A DNA stretch of 64,000 nt. Source: Bradymonas sediminis. GTDB taxonomy: Bacteria > Myxococcota_A > Bradymonadia > Bradymonadales > Bradymonadaceae. The stretch covers positions 4,881,501 through 4,945,500 of the forward strand of contig NZ_CP030032.1 in assembly GCF_003258315.1 (NCBI RefSeq), read 5' to 3'. The notes below the pieces were generated by a model. The model was not told where the DNA came from, searched no databases, and saw nothing but the letters and a program-made list of their open reading frames with translations. Shown one piece after another: positions 36,979-46,022 of the stretch (the stretch's first letter is position 1; the number at the start of each line of letters is the position of its first letter). Both the position numbers and the translations under genes were made by a program.

Positions 36979-37713
36979 ATGGTTATTTTGATACTTGGAG
37001 CCACCTCGGCGATCGCGCGTTCGGTCGCCGAGCAATACGCTGGCGCGGGGCACCCAATTGTGCTGGGAGCGCGCGACATCGAGGCCGCCGAGGCGGTGGC
37101 CGCCGACATTCAGATTCGCTTTGAGGTGGACACCTGGGCGAAGCAATTTGACGCCCTGGATACGGAGAGTCACGCCGATTTCGTGGCCGATATCGAGGCC
37201 GAGGCCGGCGCCATCGACGTGGTGCTTTTGGCCTTCGGCGATATGGGCGACCAGGAGGAGTCGGAGCGCGACTTCGCCCAGGCAAAGCGCGTGATCGACA
37301 TCAATTATACCGGCGCGGCCTCGCTGGCCGAGGCGGTCGCCAGCCGGATGAGTGAGCGCGGCGAGGGCTCGATCATCGGGATCTCGTCGGTGGCCGGGGA
37401 TCGCGGGCGAAAGTCGAATTATTTTTATGGCAGCGCCAAGGGGGCCTTTAGCCTGTATTTGCAGGGGCTACGCAACCGCCTGAGCGAGCACGGGGTGCAC
37501 GTGATGACGGCTAAGCTTGGGTTCGTCGACACGCGTATGACCTTCGGCATGGAGACCCCGATTCCGATCGCGTCGCCCGACGCGGTGGGCAAGGCGATTA
37601 TGCGCGCGCAGCAGGCCGGGGTGGAGGTTCTCTACTATCCGCATTTCTGGCGAGGCGTGATGGGGATCATTAAGGCGATCCCCGAAAAGGTATTTAAACG
37701 CCTGTCAATCTAG
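36979..37713 (+). CDS. DprE2-like short-chain reductase
   Basis: The 244-residue SDR has 'ILILGATSAIAR', 'VDTWAKQFDALD', 'INYTGAASLAEAV', 'GISSVAGDRGRKSNYFYGSAKGA' (catalytic Tyr/Lys) and 'VMTAKLGFVDTRM'. This is the pattern of DprE2, which reduces the keto intermediate made by DprE1. Directly following the DprE1-like gene on the same strand, it completes the two-step 2'-epimerisation. Such pairs are best known in Actinobacteria for arabinan precursor DPA. The end product in this organism is unknown. Confidence 0.85.
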   Translation: MVILILGATSAIARSVAEQYAGAGHPIVLGARDIEAAEAVAADIQIRFEVDTWAKQFDALDTESHADFVADIEAEAGAIDVVLLAFGDMGDQEESERDFAQAKRVIDINYTGAASLAEAVASRMSERGEGSIIGISSVAGDRGRKSNYFYGSAKGAFSLYLQGLRNRLSEHGVHVMTAKLGFVDTRMTFGMETPIPIASPDAVGKAIMRAQQAGVEVLYYPHFWRGVMGIIKAIPEKVFKRLSI

Positions 37714-37766
37714 TCTTGTTGCACAAATCCAGTGTCAAGAAAATTAAAAGTTCGTATTAAAGACAA

Positions 37767-37811
37767 AAACGCCCCGCGAAATCTTTTTTGATGATTTCGG
37801 GGGGCGTTTGC
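37767..37811 (+). terminator. Bidirectional terminator after the DprE2-like gene
   Basis: AAACGCCCC (37767-37775) pairs with GGGGCGTTT (37801-37809), with an inner CGAAATC/GATTTCG stem. It stands between convergent genes and has T- and A-rich flanks. Confidence 0.75.
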
Positions 37812-37885
37812 CGTTTTTGGCTATCGCAGCCGTGCAAAATGGGGTTAAGTTCTAATCATCTTGCGAATGATGCAATCTACCTTTC

Positions 37886-40783
37886 CTAATTATCCCGGTG
37901 GGATTTCAGGGGGCGACGGCGCACAAGGCCAATGAGTCCGGCGATGACGCCGAGAATCAAGCCTTCGGCCGGCAGCCCTGTGCCGGTTGAGGCGCAGCCG
38001 CACCCGCTGTTGACCGTCGCACTTCGGGGTTTTTGAAGATCGGTGTCACCCGCGCTTCCGCCGTCGGGGAGCATACCTGCGTCCGCGTTGGAATCCGAGG
38101 TGTCGGGCGTGGTGCCCCCATCGGCGCTCTCTCCTGCGTCCGGGGTGCCGCTGTCGCCGCCGTTACCCGCATCCTCAGGATCTTCGGGCTCGCCCGGATC
38201 GCTGGCCGGACATTGGCCGGCGCTATTTCCAGAGTCTTTCAGAAGTCGGTCGACCAGCGCGCTGATCACCTCTTGACGTTTGTCCGCGTTGGCGATGGTC
38301 TCCAGCGGGAACCCCACCAGGATCGAGTTTCCATTGGCGGACTCAACGCCCGCCTCGCCCGCAGCGTACGAGAGCAGCACCGTGCCGCCAGCTTCGGCCG
38401 CCAGGACGTCGGGCCAGCGGATGCAGGCCGCGTCGGCCGAGCAGTCGCCAAACTCCATCGAACCCAGACCCAGCGCGCTCGCGTTCACCGTCGTGGTGTC
38501 GGCGTCGTCAGACACGAAGCTTGCGCCCAGCGCGTCCTTGAAAAACGCCTTATCGGCCGCGTTGCCCTTCTCGACCAGGTCCCAGCCAATCTCGGCGCCC
38601 GAAACCAGCACGCGTCCCCCGCGCGCCAGCACCTCGCTGAGGACCTGCTGGTCCGCCAACGAGAAAGTGTCGTTGCGGGTGCTGGTCTCGCCGAGCGCCC
38701 AGACCACCACGTCATAGTCGGCCCCGGTAATCGCGTCACCCGCGGCATCTTTGGTGGTCATATCAAAGCCCGCGCCCGCGCGCGCCTCGCGGATCGACGG
38801 CCCATAAATGCGCGCGTAAGTGCGCGGGTTATTCGGCGAATAGACGTCTTTTAACTCGCGCTCAACCCCGTCGACATAGAGCACGCGCGCGCCGCTCTCA
38901 AACGCCTGGGCGCCGCCGACCACCGGGCTGTCCAGGCTCTCGCCGGCCGCGTTCACCGCCGTGACCCGAACATAGAGCGGCTCGCAGCCGTCCAGCGGCA
39001 GGCTCACGCTGGTCCCCGAGGCCTCGAGCGGCGTCGGGTCAAAGAGCAGCCCGTCTTTGGAGGTGTAGACCCGGTAGCTCGCCGCGTCGGAGTTCGTGTA
39101 GATGGTGTCCGCTTTGGGCTTCCAATTCACCTCGAGCGTGTCGCCGTTGACGCGCGCGCGGACCGACTTCGGGGCCAGCGGCGGAAGTTGGGCGTTGCCG
39201 CCTTTGAAATGATAGATGATCCCCGCCATCATGCCGCGGGCGACGTCATGGCGAAACTCCATTTCGCGCACATATCGCCCGTCGGAGTCCGAGTCATGAA
39301 AGACCAACTCGACCAGCGCCGCGGGGATGGTCAGCGGGTTGGAGCGCCCGGCATCCCGGTCATTCTTCCACCCCTGGCGAAACGGGCGTAGCTCGCCAAA
39401 ATTCGAGCTGATCCGGCCGCGGTCAATCCAATCGGACTTCCAGCGCGTCTTGATCTGGCGCACGATTTCGGCGTGAATTGAGTCGCCCCATTCGACGGTG
39501 CCCGGCGGCAAATTATTATTTGCCCAGCCCGACGGCCAGTTTGAGATGCGCGTCCAAGAGCCACTATACCAAGAGAAGGTCGAGGTCCCGCTGCCGCCGC
39601 CGGCGTTGGTGTGCAGCGCGAGGTAGGCGTCGACGCCCTGGTAGACGGCGTAAAGCGGTCGCCCCGACACGTCGCCAACTTTCATCCAATCCGGCACGCC
39701 CAACCACTCAAGATAGGGTGTCGATGCTTCCTCCCAGCGTGGCCGCCCCGAGGGCTGACCGTTGCCGCCCTTCACAAATCCTTCACCCGCGCCCACGCGC
39801 AGCGCGTCGGCGATCACCACCTTGTCGGTGCTTGAGCCACTATTCTTCAACTTTACCGAGTAGGAGACGCCCTTCTTGAAGGGGAAGGTGCCGATATAAT
39901 GCCACAGGTCATTGGCCGCGCGCGTGGCGTTGCTGCCCGGCGGGTTATTCGGGTAGTCGGCCGTCGGCCAGCTCTCGACCCGGAGGTCGGCCTGGCTCAG
40001 CGTGCGGCTGGTCTGGCCGCCGACGTGCGAGACCGTATAGGTCGCGGCGTCGGTGCGGTTGGAGCTCGAAAGAAAATACGCGTAGACCGGGTATTCGCCA
40101 TCTTCGCTGACCTCGAAGGTCCAGGTCGCGCTCGCCGCGTTGCTGGCGTCGCCGCCGTCGAGCGTCGCGAAGCGGTACGTGCCGCCGAAGCCGTCGCCCC
40201 CGCCGCTCTGCCAGCTGCCGGTCTCGGCGTATCCAGAGCCCGCGTCGTTGTCGATCACCTTGGCGATTTGCCCGTAATTACGCTCGCGCACCGTCACCGT
40301 CTCGGCGCCGGCGCGCTCGAGCATATCGAGCAAAAAGTCGATCATGATCTGGTTGGTCTGGATATCTTCGCGCAGCCCGCCCCAGCTATACTCGTTGATG
40401 CCGCGCTGGAACGCCCAGCGGTTCACATTCGAGCTCCACTGGATGCCGTGCCCGGCGCTCATCCCAAGGCGCAGCCCCGACAGCGCGCCCTCGCCGGGCG
40501 TCGCGGTATAATAGCGGCGCTGGGCGAGCTTTCGCGCGCGGTGAATATCGGTTGCGTGCCGGATGATATCCGCCGGGAGTTCCTCGCCGACATGATCAAA
40601 CGCACCGATCGAATCGCCCAATAAAACCCGCGCCTGCTCCGGCTGCGCCGGGTCGAAGTCGGGGTCAGCCTGCGCGCTCAGTGGGCTTAGCAGCGCCCCA
40701 AATACCAGCAGGGAGGTGGCCAGGCGAGGACGAGCCTGTGACCGGCGTCGTCGATAGTTTAGTGCATTCACCAGCGTCTTCAT
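37886..40783 (-). CDS. Multidomain N-acetylmuramoyl-L-alanine amidase with golvesin domain and MYXO-CTERM
   Basis: The start at 'MKTLVNALNYRR' is preceded by GGAGAG; 965 residues. After a signal peptide ('PLSAQA') comes an Amidase_3 catalytic domain with the His in 'GMSAGHG', a Glu in 'WGGLRED', the His in 'ALHTNAGG' and a late Glu in 'ALVELVFHD'. A golvesin/xanthan-lyase-like beta domain ('SNAASATWTFEVSEDGEYPV') is inserted between these parts. A fibronectin III-like domain, a class I GATase-like alpha/beta domain ('YDVVVWALGET', 'GGRVLVSGAEIG') and a Pro/Asp/Gly-rich linker follow. The end is a MYXO-CTERM-type tail: Cys motif 'GCGCAST', a helix and 'RRRPLKSH'. It should be surface-sorted and act on peptidoglycan. 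Confidence 0.85.
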   Translation of the reverse strand: MKTLVNALNYRRRRSQARPRLATSLLVFGALLSPLSAQADPDFDPAQPEQARVLLGDSIGAFDHVGEELPADIIRHATDIHRARKLAQRRYYTATPGEGALSGLRLGMSAGHGIQWSSNVNRWAFQRGINEYSWGGLREDIQTNQIMIDFLLDMLERAGAETVTVRERNYGQIAKVIDNDAGSGYAETGSWQSGGGDGFGGTYRFATLDGGDASNAASATWTFEVSEDGEYPVYAYFLSSSNRTDAATYTVSHVGGQTSRTLSQADLRVESWPTADYPNNPPGSNATRAANDLWHYIGTFPFKKGVSYSVKLKNSGSSTDKVVIADALRVGAGEGFVKGGNGQPSGRPRWEEASTPYLEWLGVPDWMKVGDVSGRPLYAVYQGVDAYLALHTNAGGGSGTSTFSWYSGSWTRISNWPSGWANNNLPPGTVEWGDSIHAEIVRQIKTRWKSDWIDRGRISSNFGELRPFRQGWKNDRDAGRSNPLTIPAALVELVFHDSDSDGRYVREMEFRHDVARGMMAGIIYHFKGGNAQLPPLAPKSVRARVNGDTLEVNWKPKADTIYTNSDAASYRVYTSKDGLLFDPTPLEASGTSVSLPLDGCEPLYVRVTAVNAAGESLDSPVVGGAQAFESGARVLYVDGVERELKDVYSPNNPRTYARIYGPSIREARAGAGFDMTTKDAAGDAITGADYDVVVWALGETSTRNDTFSLADQQVLSEVLARGGRVLVSGAEIGWDLVEKGNAADKAFFKDALGASFVSDDADTTTVNASALGLGSMEFGDCSADAACIRWPDVLAAEAGGTVLLSYAAGEAGVESANGNSILVGFPLETIANADKRQEVISALVDRLLKDSGNSAGQCPASDPGEPEDPEDAGNGGDSGTPDAGESADGGTTPDTSDSNADAGMLPDGGSAGDTDLQKPRSATVNSGCGCASTGTGLPAEGLILGVIAGLIGLVRRRPLKSHRDN

Positions 40784-40895
40784 TGGGTCTCTCCAGGGCG
40801 CGCAAATACGAAAAAACAATGGTTAACGGCTCAATGGCGCAAAATATAGCAGATGGCCGTGGAAAACCATAAAGCCTGTGGTTTGGGCGGGGGGC

Positions 40896-43505
40896 TTAGC
40901 CCAGAATTTTGACGAATTTTCGGATGATCGTGCGCGCGCCGTGGCCGGGAAAATTGATGGTCAGCACGGCCTTGGGGCCGTCGCCCGACACGCCGGTGAT
41001 CTTGCCGATGCCAAAGCGCGAGTGGGACACGGTCTTGCCGGTGAGCCCCTCGGGGTCGGTCGCGCTGGGGCCGCTGGCGGCGAAGTCGCTCTCCTGCTGC
41101 CAATCCGCGCTGAGGTCGTCTTCCCAAGGGCTGAGCTGGGAGAAGGACGGGTCGAAGTCGCCCTCGGGCGGCGCGGCGTCCAGGGTCTGCTGCACCGCGC
41201 GCCCAACCTCTCCCTTGATCATCGGCGGCGACTGGTCGAACTCCCACAGGTCCTGGTCGACGCCGTCGCCAAAATAATTCGCGTCGCTGGCCTGCTGGAA
41301 CTCGTCATAGCCGCGGTCGCGCACGCGCCGGCGGTTCGGGGCGCTCGCCCGGTGGCCATATTCGATGCTCTGGCTGGTGCTTTTCGGGTCGATCTCGATG
41401 CGCTCGGGGTCGATATCGCGCAAGAATCGACTCGGCTCGGTCTGTCGGATCTGCCCGTAGATGCGCCGCGATTGGGCGTTGGTGATATAGAGCTTGTGGC
41501 GCGCGCGCGTGATGGCGACATAGGCCAGGCGGCGCTCCTCGTGGAGCTCTTCGATATCGGACATATCGCGCAGGCTCGGGAAGAGCTCGTCCTCCATGCC
41601 GACCAAAAAGACCGTGTCAAACTCCAGGCCCTTGGCCCCGTGCACCGTCATCAGCGTGGTCGTGCGGCCTTCTTCCATGCCGTCGGTGGCGTGGACCAGC
41701 GCCGAGCGCTCCAGGAACGCGCGCAGGATCTGCGAGACCACCGTGGGCTCGGATTCCCCATCAAAATCAGGGGCTTCGTCGTCTTCGCCCTGGCCGGGGA
41801 GGTCTTCGTTCAGAAGTTGGTCCGGGTCGAAGTCCTCCTCGAATTCCTCCAGCGCGTGCAGCAACTCGACCACGTTATTTCGCCGGTCTTCGGCGCGCTC
41901 CGGGTCGTCGCGGTCCAGATAATCCATATAATGGATGCGCTCGACCAGGAAATTCGCCACCTGAGACAGGCTATTTCCGTCGGCGGCGTCCGCGCCGATC
42001 TGGTCGCGCAGGGCGACCACGACCTCGCAGGCGTCGATCATGCCTTTTTTGCTGCGCCCGCCGAGTTTTTGCAGCGCCTCAAGCGCCTCTTCGTCGTCGG
42101 GGCCAAAGGGCTCCGGGACGATCGGGGTGTCGCCCAGCGCGCCCGCCTCGAGCATGCCCGCGGCGTAGCGCAGCGCGCGGTAGAAGGTGCCGACGCCCCG
42201 AATCTCGGCGACCCGCTCCAATTTGCCCAGGCTCACCTTGCCGATGCCGCGCGACGGGGTGTTGATGATGCGCAAAAAATCGACCGGGTTATCCGGGTTG
42301 AGCGCGACCTTGAGGTACCCGAGGATATCCTTGATCTCGGAGCGCTCATAGAAGCTCATGCCGCCGATCACCTGGTAGGGCACGCCGCCGTTCTGCAGTT
42401 GCTCCTCGATCTGGCGGCTCTGGGCGTTGGTGCGATAGAAGACCGCAAAGTCCCCCCAATCCGCCCCCAGCCGCGTCAGGTCGTGGATCTGGCGGGCCAC
42501 ATAGCTCGCCTCTTCGCGGTCGTCGCGGGCGGTGAAGCAGGTCACCAGATCGCCGCCCTCGCGCGCCGTCCACAGCGTCTTGTCGCGGCGCGTCGGGTTG
42601 TGCTGAATCACGTCATTGGCGGCCTTGAGGATGACCTCGGTGGAGCGGTAATTCTGCTCGAGCTTGATGATCTTCGCGTCGGGGAAGTCCTCCTCAAAGC
42701 CCATGATATTGGCCACCGTGGCGCCGCGCCACCGGTAGATCGCCTGGTCGTCGTCGCCGACCACGCACAGGTTATCGTGGGTGCGCGTCAGGAATTTGAG
42801 CAAGGCGTATTGGGCCGGGTTGGTGTCCTGGAACTCGTCGACCATCTGGTAGCGCCAGTGGCGGCTATAGCTGTCGGCGATGCGCGGGTGGGTCCTGAAG
42901 ATCGTGATGACGCCCAGGATCAGGTCGCCGAAGTCGGCGCAATTCGCCTGGACCAGCGCCTTTTGATAGGCCTCGTAGAAGGTCGCGTCCTCTTCGTCAT
43001 AGGAGTTAAACGCGTTCTCGTGGGCCAGGGCCGGGGTCCACCCCTGGTTCTTAAATTGCCCGATCGCCCCGCGCAGCCGCTTCGCCTCGCCATTATCCTT
43101 GGGCATCCCCACCTGCTCCATGACCGCCTTGATCAGCTTTAGTTGGTCGTCAGAGTCGTAGATCGTGAAGCTCGGCGTCAGCCCCAGCAGCTCGGCGTTT
43201 CGGCGCAACAGGCGCGCGCAAAAGGAGTGGAAGGTCGCGATGGTCACCCCGGCCGCGTCGGTCTCGCGCCCGTTCTCGCTGAGGATGGCGTCGACGCGCT
43301 CGCGCATCTCACCGGCCGCCTTATTGGTGAAGGTCAGCGCCAGGATCTGCTCGGGATATACCCCGTAATCCATGATGAGCTTGGCGATGCGGTACGTGAT
43401 AACCCGCGTCTTCCCGCTGCCGGCGCCGGCGAGGATGAGCAGCGGCCCGTCGCGGTGCTCGGCGGCGAGTTTTTGGGGCGGATTCAGGTGGTCAAGTAGG
43501 GTCAT
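40896..43505 (-). CDS. UvrD/PcrA superfamily 1 DNA helicase
   Basis: The 869-residue product starts at 'MTLLDHLNPPQKLA'; an upstream in-frame ATG adds 19 residues. Motifs are complete: Q-motif region 'LNPPQKLA', Walker A 'AGAGSGKTRVI', 'LTFTNKAAGEM' (Ia), Walker B 'VDEFQDTN', motif III 'GDDDQAIYRWRGA', 'QNYRST' (IV), 'TVHGAKGLEFD' (V) and 'VAITRARH' (VI). The C-terminal ~50 residues ('HSRFGIGKITGVSGDGPKAV') resemble the PcrA RNA-polymerase-binding tail. An acidic insert (~'GEDDEAPDFDG') is lineage-specific. It unwinds DNA in repair. Monocistronic. Confidence 0.95.
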   Translation of the reverse strand: MTLLDHLNPPQKLAAEHRDGPLLILAGAGSGKTRVITYRIAKLIMDYGVYPEQILALTFTNKAAGEMRERVDAILSENGRETDAAGVTIATFHSFCARLLRRNAELLGLTPSFTIYDSDDQLKLIKAVMEQVGMPKDNGEAKRLRGAIGQFKNQGWTPALAHENAFNSYDEEDATFYEAYQKALVQANCADFGDLILGVITIFRTHPRIADSYSRHWRYQMVDEFQDTNPAQYALLKFLTRTHDNLCVVGDDDQAIYRWRGATVANIMGFEEDFPDAKIIKLEQNYRSTEVILKAANDVIQHNPTRRDKTLWTAREGGDLVTCFTARDDREEASYVARQIHDLTRLGADWGDFAVFYRTNAQSRQIEEQLQNGGVPYQVIGGMSFYERSEIKDILGYLKVALNPDNPVDFLRIINTPSRGIGKVSLGKLERVAEIRGVGTFYRALRYAAGMLEAGALGDTPIVPEPFGPDDEEALEALQKLGGRSKKGMIDACEVVVALRDQIGADAADGNSLSQVANFLVERIHYMDYLDRDDPERAEDRRNNVVELLHALEEFEEDFDPDQLLNEDLPGQGEDDEAPDFDGESEPTVVSQILRAFLERSALVHATDGMEEGRTTTLMTVHGAKGLEFDTVFLVGMEDELFPSLRDMSDIEELHEERRLAYVAITRARHKLYITNAQSRRIYGQIRQTEPSRFLRDIDPERIEIDPKSTSQSIEYGHRASAPNRRRVRDRGYDEFQQASDANYFGDGVDQDLWEFDQSPPMIKGEVGRAVQQTLDAAPPEGDFDPSFSQLSPWEDDLSADWQQESDFAASGPSATDPEGLTGKTVSHSRFGIGKITGVSGDGPKAVLTINFPGHGARTIIRKFVKILG

Positions 43506-43855
43506 AATAGATCGGTCAGGCAATGGCAGTGCGAGTAGAAATACTACACGTTTGTTGCGCATAGCCTATTTCACCCGCGCCAACAAATACAAGGGCGGCG
43601 CGGCCCGCGTCGTGTCAATATCTTCAATACGTGGGTTCTCTTATCGATGAACATACTTTATAGGGGGCACCTGGGCGGGTTGGGCGCATCGCGAACGGTC
43701 AAGACGCGCTCGCCAGCGCCCTGCTTTGGGCGGTGCGCTCGGAGCCAAAACGCGGGAACAAATCGCGCGCGCCGTTGCTTAGGTTGTTCGCAAGCCCTGG
43801 CGCCTGTCGCGCGGCGGGGTTTGCGGGTCAGGCAGTCGAGCTGGCTAATTGCAAA

Positions 43856-43870
43856 TGAAAATCATTATCA
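43856..43870 (+). promoter_or_regulatory. Fur box of the HmuY-TonB receptor operon
   Basis: TGAAAAT-C-ATTATCA matches the 7-1-7 Fur consensus at 13 of 14 arm positions. It lies ~143 bp upstream of the HmuY gene and just before a candidate -35 element, so Fe-bound Fur should block transcription. Confidence 0.85.
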
Positions 43871-43876
43871 ACTAGG

Positions 43877-43905
43877 TTGACACGCAGATTCGTTTTAGGT
43901 AGCAC
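43877..43905 (+). promoter_or_regulatory. Candidate promoter next to the Fur box
   Basis: A perfect -35 TTGACA (43877-43882) is followed after 17 bp by TAGCAC (43900-43905), a poor -10. The operator sits directly upstream. Confidence 0.3.
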
Positions 43906-44013
43906 CACGGCGTTGGCAGGGCAGCACGCGTCGCCCGGCAACTTTCCAGCCCCGAATCAACTTTTTATCACTGAAATACAGTTAGGATATTTCAAACTAA
44001 GCCAAGGTATATC

Positions 44014-44826
44014 ATGCAGTTAGGACGTCTTTTGTTGAGAACGCTTCTTGTTTTTTCCCTGGTCGGTTTCGTCGCCTGCTCCGACGACGACGCGAACGAA
44101 AATAACCAGACGGATACGGGCGTCGAGACGCCGGACGCCGGCGACCATAATGACGCGTTGGGCGGCGATGACACGGTCGAAGACGACACGGTCGAAGACG
44201 ACACGGTCACGGCGGGTAATTGTGAGCCGGGAAGCGACGACCGCGCGGCGGTTGCGCGCGAGCAAGTCGCCAAAAACGAGGGCGTCAACGCCGGCGAGGT
44301 GACCTTCGCCTCTGACGCAGACCTTCAGTCGGCCAGCATCGACGCGGCCTCCGGCGGCCCCGCCCAGGCGGCGACCACTTCTTATGTCTACGTCGACCTG
44401 GACACCGCCGAGAAGTTGGAGCTCTCCGACGTCGACGCCTTTGAGGACACCGCCTGGGATATCGCCTTTAACCGCGCGATGATCCGCGTCAACAGCGGCG
44501 ACTCCGGCCCGAGCAGGTGGATGGTGGCGCGCGTCGACGCCGGCTTCGACGAAGCCGCGCCCCCCTCGCCGCAGGACACGAGCTGGAAGACCGACACCTT
44601 CATCGCCGATGATTGCGAAGTCCTGACCGAGGGCATGGGCACCCTGACCACCGCGTTCGGCGTCTGGTTCGACTACGATATGTCCACCCACACGACCGCG
44701 GTTCCCGAGAATACCACCTGGGTGCTCTATAATATGGAGTCCCACGCCATCTATAAATTCGGCGTCAACACCTATGACAGCGGCGCCTATGAGGTTCAGT
44801 GGGCTCCGATTGAAATGGGTCGCTGA
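44014..44826 (+). CDS. HmuY-family heme-binding lipoprotein
   Basis: The 270-residue lipoprotein has 'GFVAC' as lipobox (Cys22) and an Asp/Thr/Glu linker with three 'DDTVE' repeats (44167-44211). The HmuY domain at ~105-270 has 'TSYVYVDLDTAEKLEL', 'DTAWDIAFNRAMIRVNSGDS', 'FGVWFDYDMSTHTTAVPENTTWVLYNMESHAIYKF' split over strands, and a terminal 'YEVQWAPI'. HmuY of Porphyromonas captures heme at the cell surface for its TonB-dependent receptor HmuR. It is the first gene of an iron-regulated operon with another lipoprotein and a receptor. The heme-axial residues were not assigned. Confidence 0.85.
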   Translation: MQLGRLLLRTLLVFSLVGFVACSDDDANENNQTDTGVETPDAGDHNDALGGDDTVEDDTVEDDTVTAGNCEPGSDDRAAVAREQVAKNEGVNAGEVTFASDADLQSASIDAASGGPAQAATTSYVYVDLDTAEKLELSDVDAFEDTAWDIAFNRAMIRVNSGDSGPSRWMVARVDAGFDEAAPPSPQDTSWKTDTFIADDCEVLTEGMGTLTTAFGVWFDYDMSTHTTAVPENTTWVLYNMESHAIYKFGVNTYDSGAYEVQWAPIEMGR

Positions 44827-44851
44827 GTCGCTTAGAGGACGCTTATAAAAA

Positions 44852-44878
44852 CGCGCCGGGGTCTTTGACCTCGGCGCG
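44852..44878. promoter_or_regulatory. Intercistronic hairpin in the heme operon
   Basis: CGCGCCG (44852-44858) pairs with CGGCGCG (44872-44878), and an inner GGTC/GACC extends the stem to a TTT loop. A T-run follows it only on the - strand (TTTTTAT), so it can stop antisense transcription and shape the sense mRNA between the two lipoprotein genes. Confidence 0.5.
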
Positions 44879-44906
44879 AAAACATATCTCCCACCCCCCT
44901 TCCGAC

Positions 44907-46022
44907 ATGCTAATTGTCCCTAAAATGCTGCGCGTTTGCGCGGTATTGCTGGTCGCCGGAGCCGTGGCGGCCTGTGATATCGAGACCACCCTCTCCGACG
45001 AAGACAAATTCACCGGTGAGGCGGGCGATGACGCGGGCAGCATCGCCGAGAAGTTCATCGCCGAGCCCTACGGCATCGGCGCCTCCTGGTTCACCTATAG
45101 CGGCACGACCCACTCGCTGCTGCCCCGGGCGCGCGTTTATCGGCTGGAGCAAGGGGAGAAGACCACGCTCTTTAAGCTGGACTCCTATTATAACGAGCGC
45201 GGCGACAGCGGGCATTTTAGCCTGACCCGCCAGGTCATCGGCGAGGCGGACGCAAGGCGCTTCGAGATGACCTCGAATGTGAAAGAAGACCCGGTGTGCG
45301 TAAACCTTGGGGACGCGGTCGAGACCGACTGCGCCGCCGCCCAGCACGACCTGGTCTTTCGCGTCGAGTATCGCCAGGTCGCCCCGGCGGGCTTCGCGGT
45401 CGTCAACCCCGTGATCTACGTGGCCAGCCACTTCTCGGACGGCGACGACGTTGAGATCCTGCGCGGCGAGTTCGACTCCCTGCAAGCCGGCGTCGACGCC
45501 GTGGATGTTGCCAGCGCATGGACGCGCTATAAGGACGCGAAGACCCACCGCGATGACGCCATCCTCGGTTCGATCGTGGACGGGCTAGAGGTCGGCGACG
45601 CTTCGCCCGCGTTCCTGCAAGCCTCGTCGGCGATGCAGATGATCGGCTGGACGATGGAGAAGACCGGGGAGCGCGCGTTTAATTTTGCGGCCAATTGCGT
45701 CAAGCTGCGCATGCGCCCGGGCGACCAGACGCTGCCGCTGTCGTCGGACGCCAAGAGCGCCGCGCTCGAATTCGAGCCGAACCGTGTCACCCTTTTGAGC
45801 CTGTGCGCCGAGGATGGCCCGGCGGTCGTCGAGGTTTCTGCGCAGGCGTATCGCGGGTTGTGGCCCGCATCCGACACCTACGATCTCGCGGTCGACACCT
45901 TTGGTGGGACCCCCGTGATTCGCGTGGCCCCCGGCCACTTCGCCTGGTCCACCGGCGCCGACTCGATCGAGGCGTCTCAAGAGATTGCACCGGAATTCTG
46001 GGATAATGACGATATCTACTAA
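44907..46022 (+). CDS. Lipoprotein with HmuY-like part, second gene of the heme operon
   Basis: The start was placed at 'MLIVPKMLRVC' (an ATG six codons later is also possible); an in-frame TTG at 44865 lies in the hairpin and is unlikely. The 371-residue product has the lipobox V-A-A-C. The segment 'KTTLFKLDSYYNERGDSGHFSL' (~residues 82-103) resembles the strand pair of HmuY proteins. The remaining ~260 residues show no recognised motif. It is positioned between HmuY and the receptor and overlaps the latter by 17 bp. It may be a second heme/substrate-binding partner. Confidence 0.6.
   Translation: MLIVPKMLRVCAVLLVAGAVAACDIETTLSDEDKFTGEAGDDAGSIAEKFIAEPYGIGASWFTYSGTTHSLLPRARVYRLEQGEKTTLFKLDSYYNERGDSGHFSLTRQVIGEADARRFEMTSNVKEDPVCVNLGDAVETDCAAAQHDLVFRVEYRQVAPAGFAVVNPVIYVASHFSDGDDVEILRGEFDSLQAGVDAVDVASAWTRYKDAKTHRDDAILGSIVDGLEVGDASPAFLQASSAMQMIGWTMEKTGERAFNFAANCVKLRMRPGDQTLPLSSDAKSAALEFEPNRVTLLSLCAEDGPAVVEVSAQAYRGLWPASDTYDLAVDTFGGTPVIRVAPGHFAWSTGADSIEASQEIAPEFWDNDDIY

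Larger units (their letters stand above)
43506..44013. other. 508-bp intergenic region with the heme-uptake operon control sequences
   Basis: Between the divergent helicase and HmuY genes no convincing ORF is present. The first ~340 bp is GC-rich with no recognised structure. The last ~160 bp is AT-richer and holds the Fur box (43856-43870) and a candidate promoter (43877-43905). Confidence 0.6.

Noticed and set aside
40878-43142. 754-codon open frame on the + strand opposite the helicase gene
   Set aside because: It is the antisense shadow of uvrD/pcrA; the helicase motifs are complete on the - strand and the + frame has no recognised domain.
43647-43880. 77-codon open frame overlapping the Fur box
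   Set aside because: No Shine-Dalgarno and Arg/Cys/Gly-rich random composition; it covers the operator.
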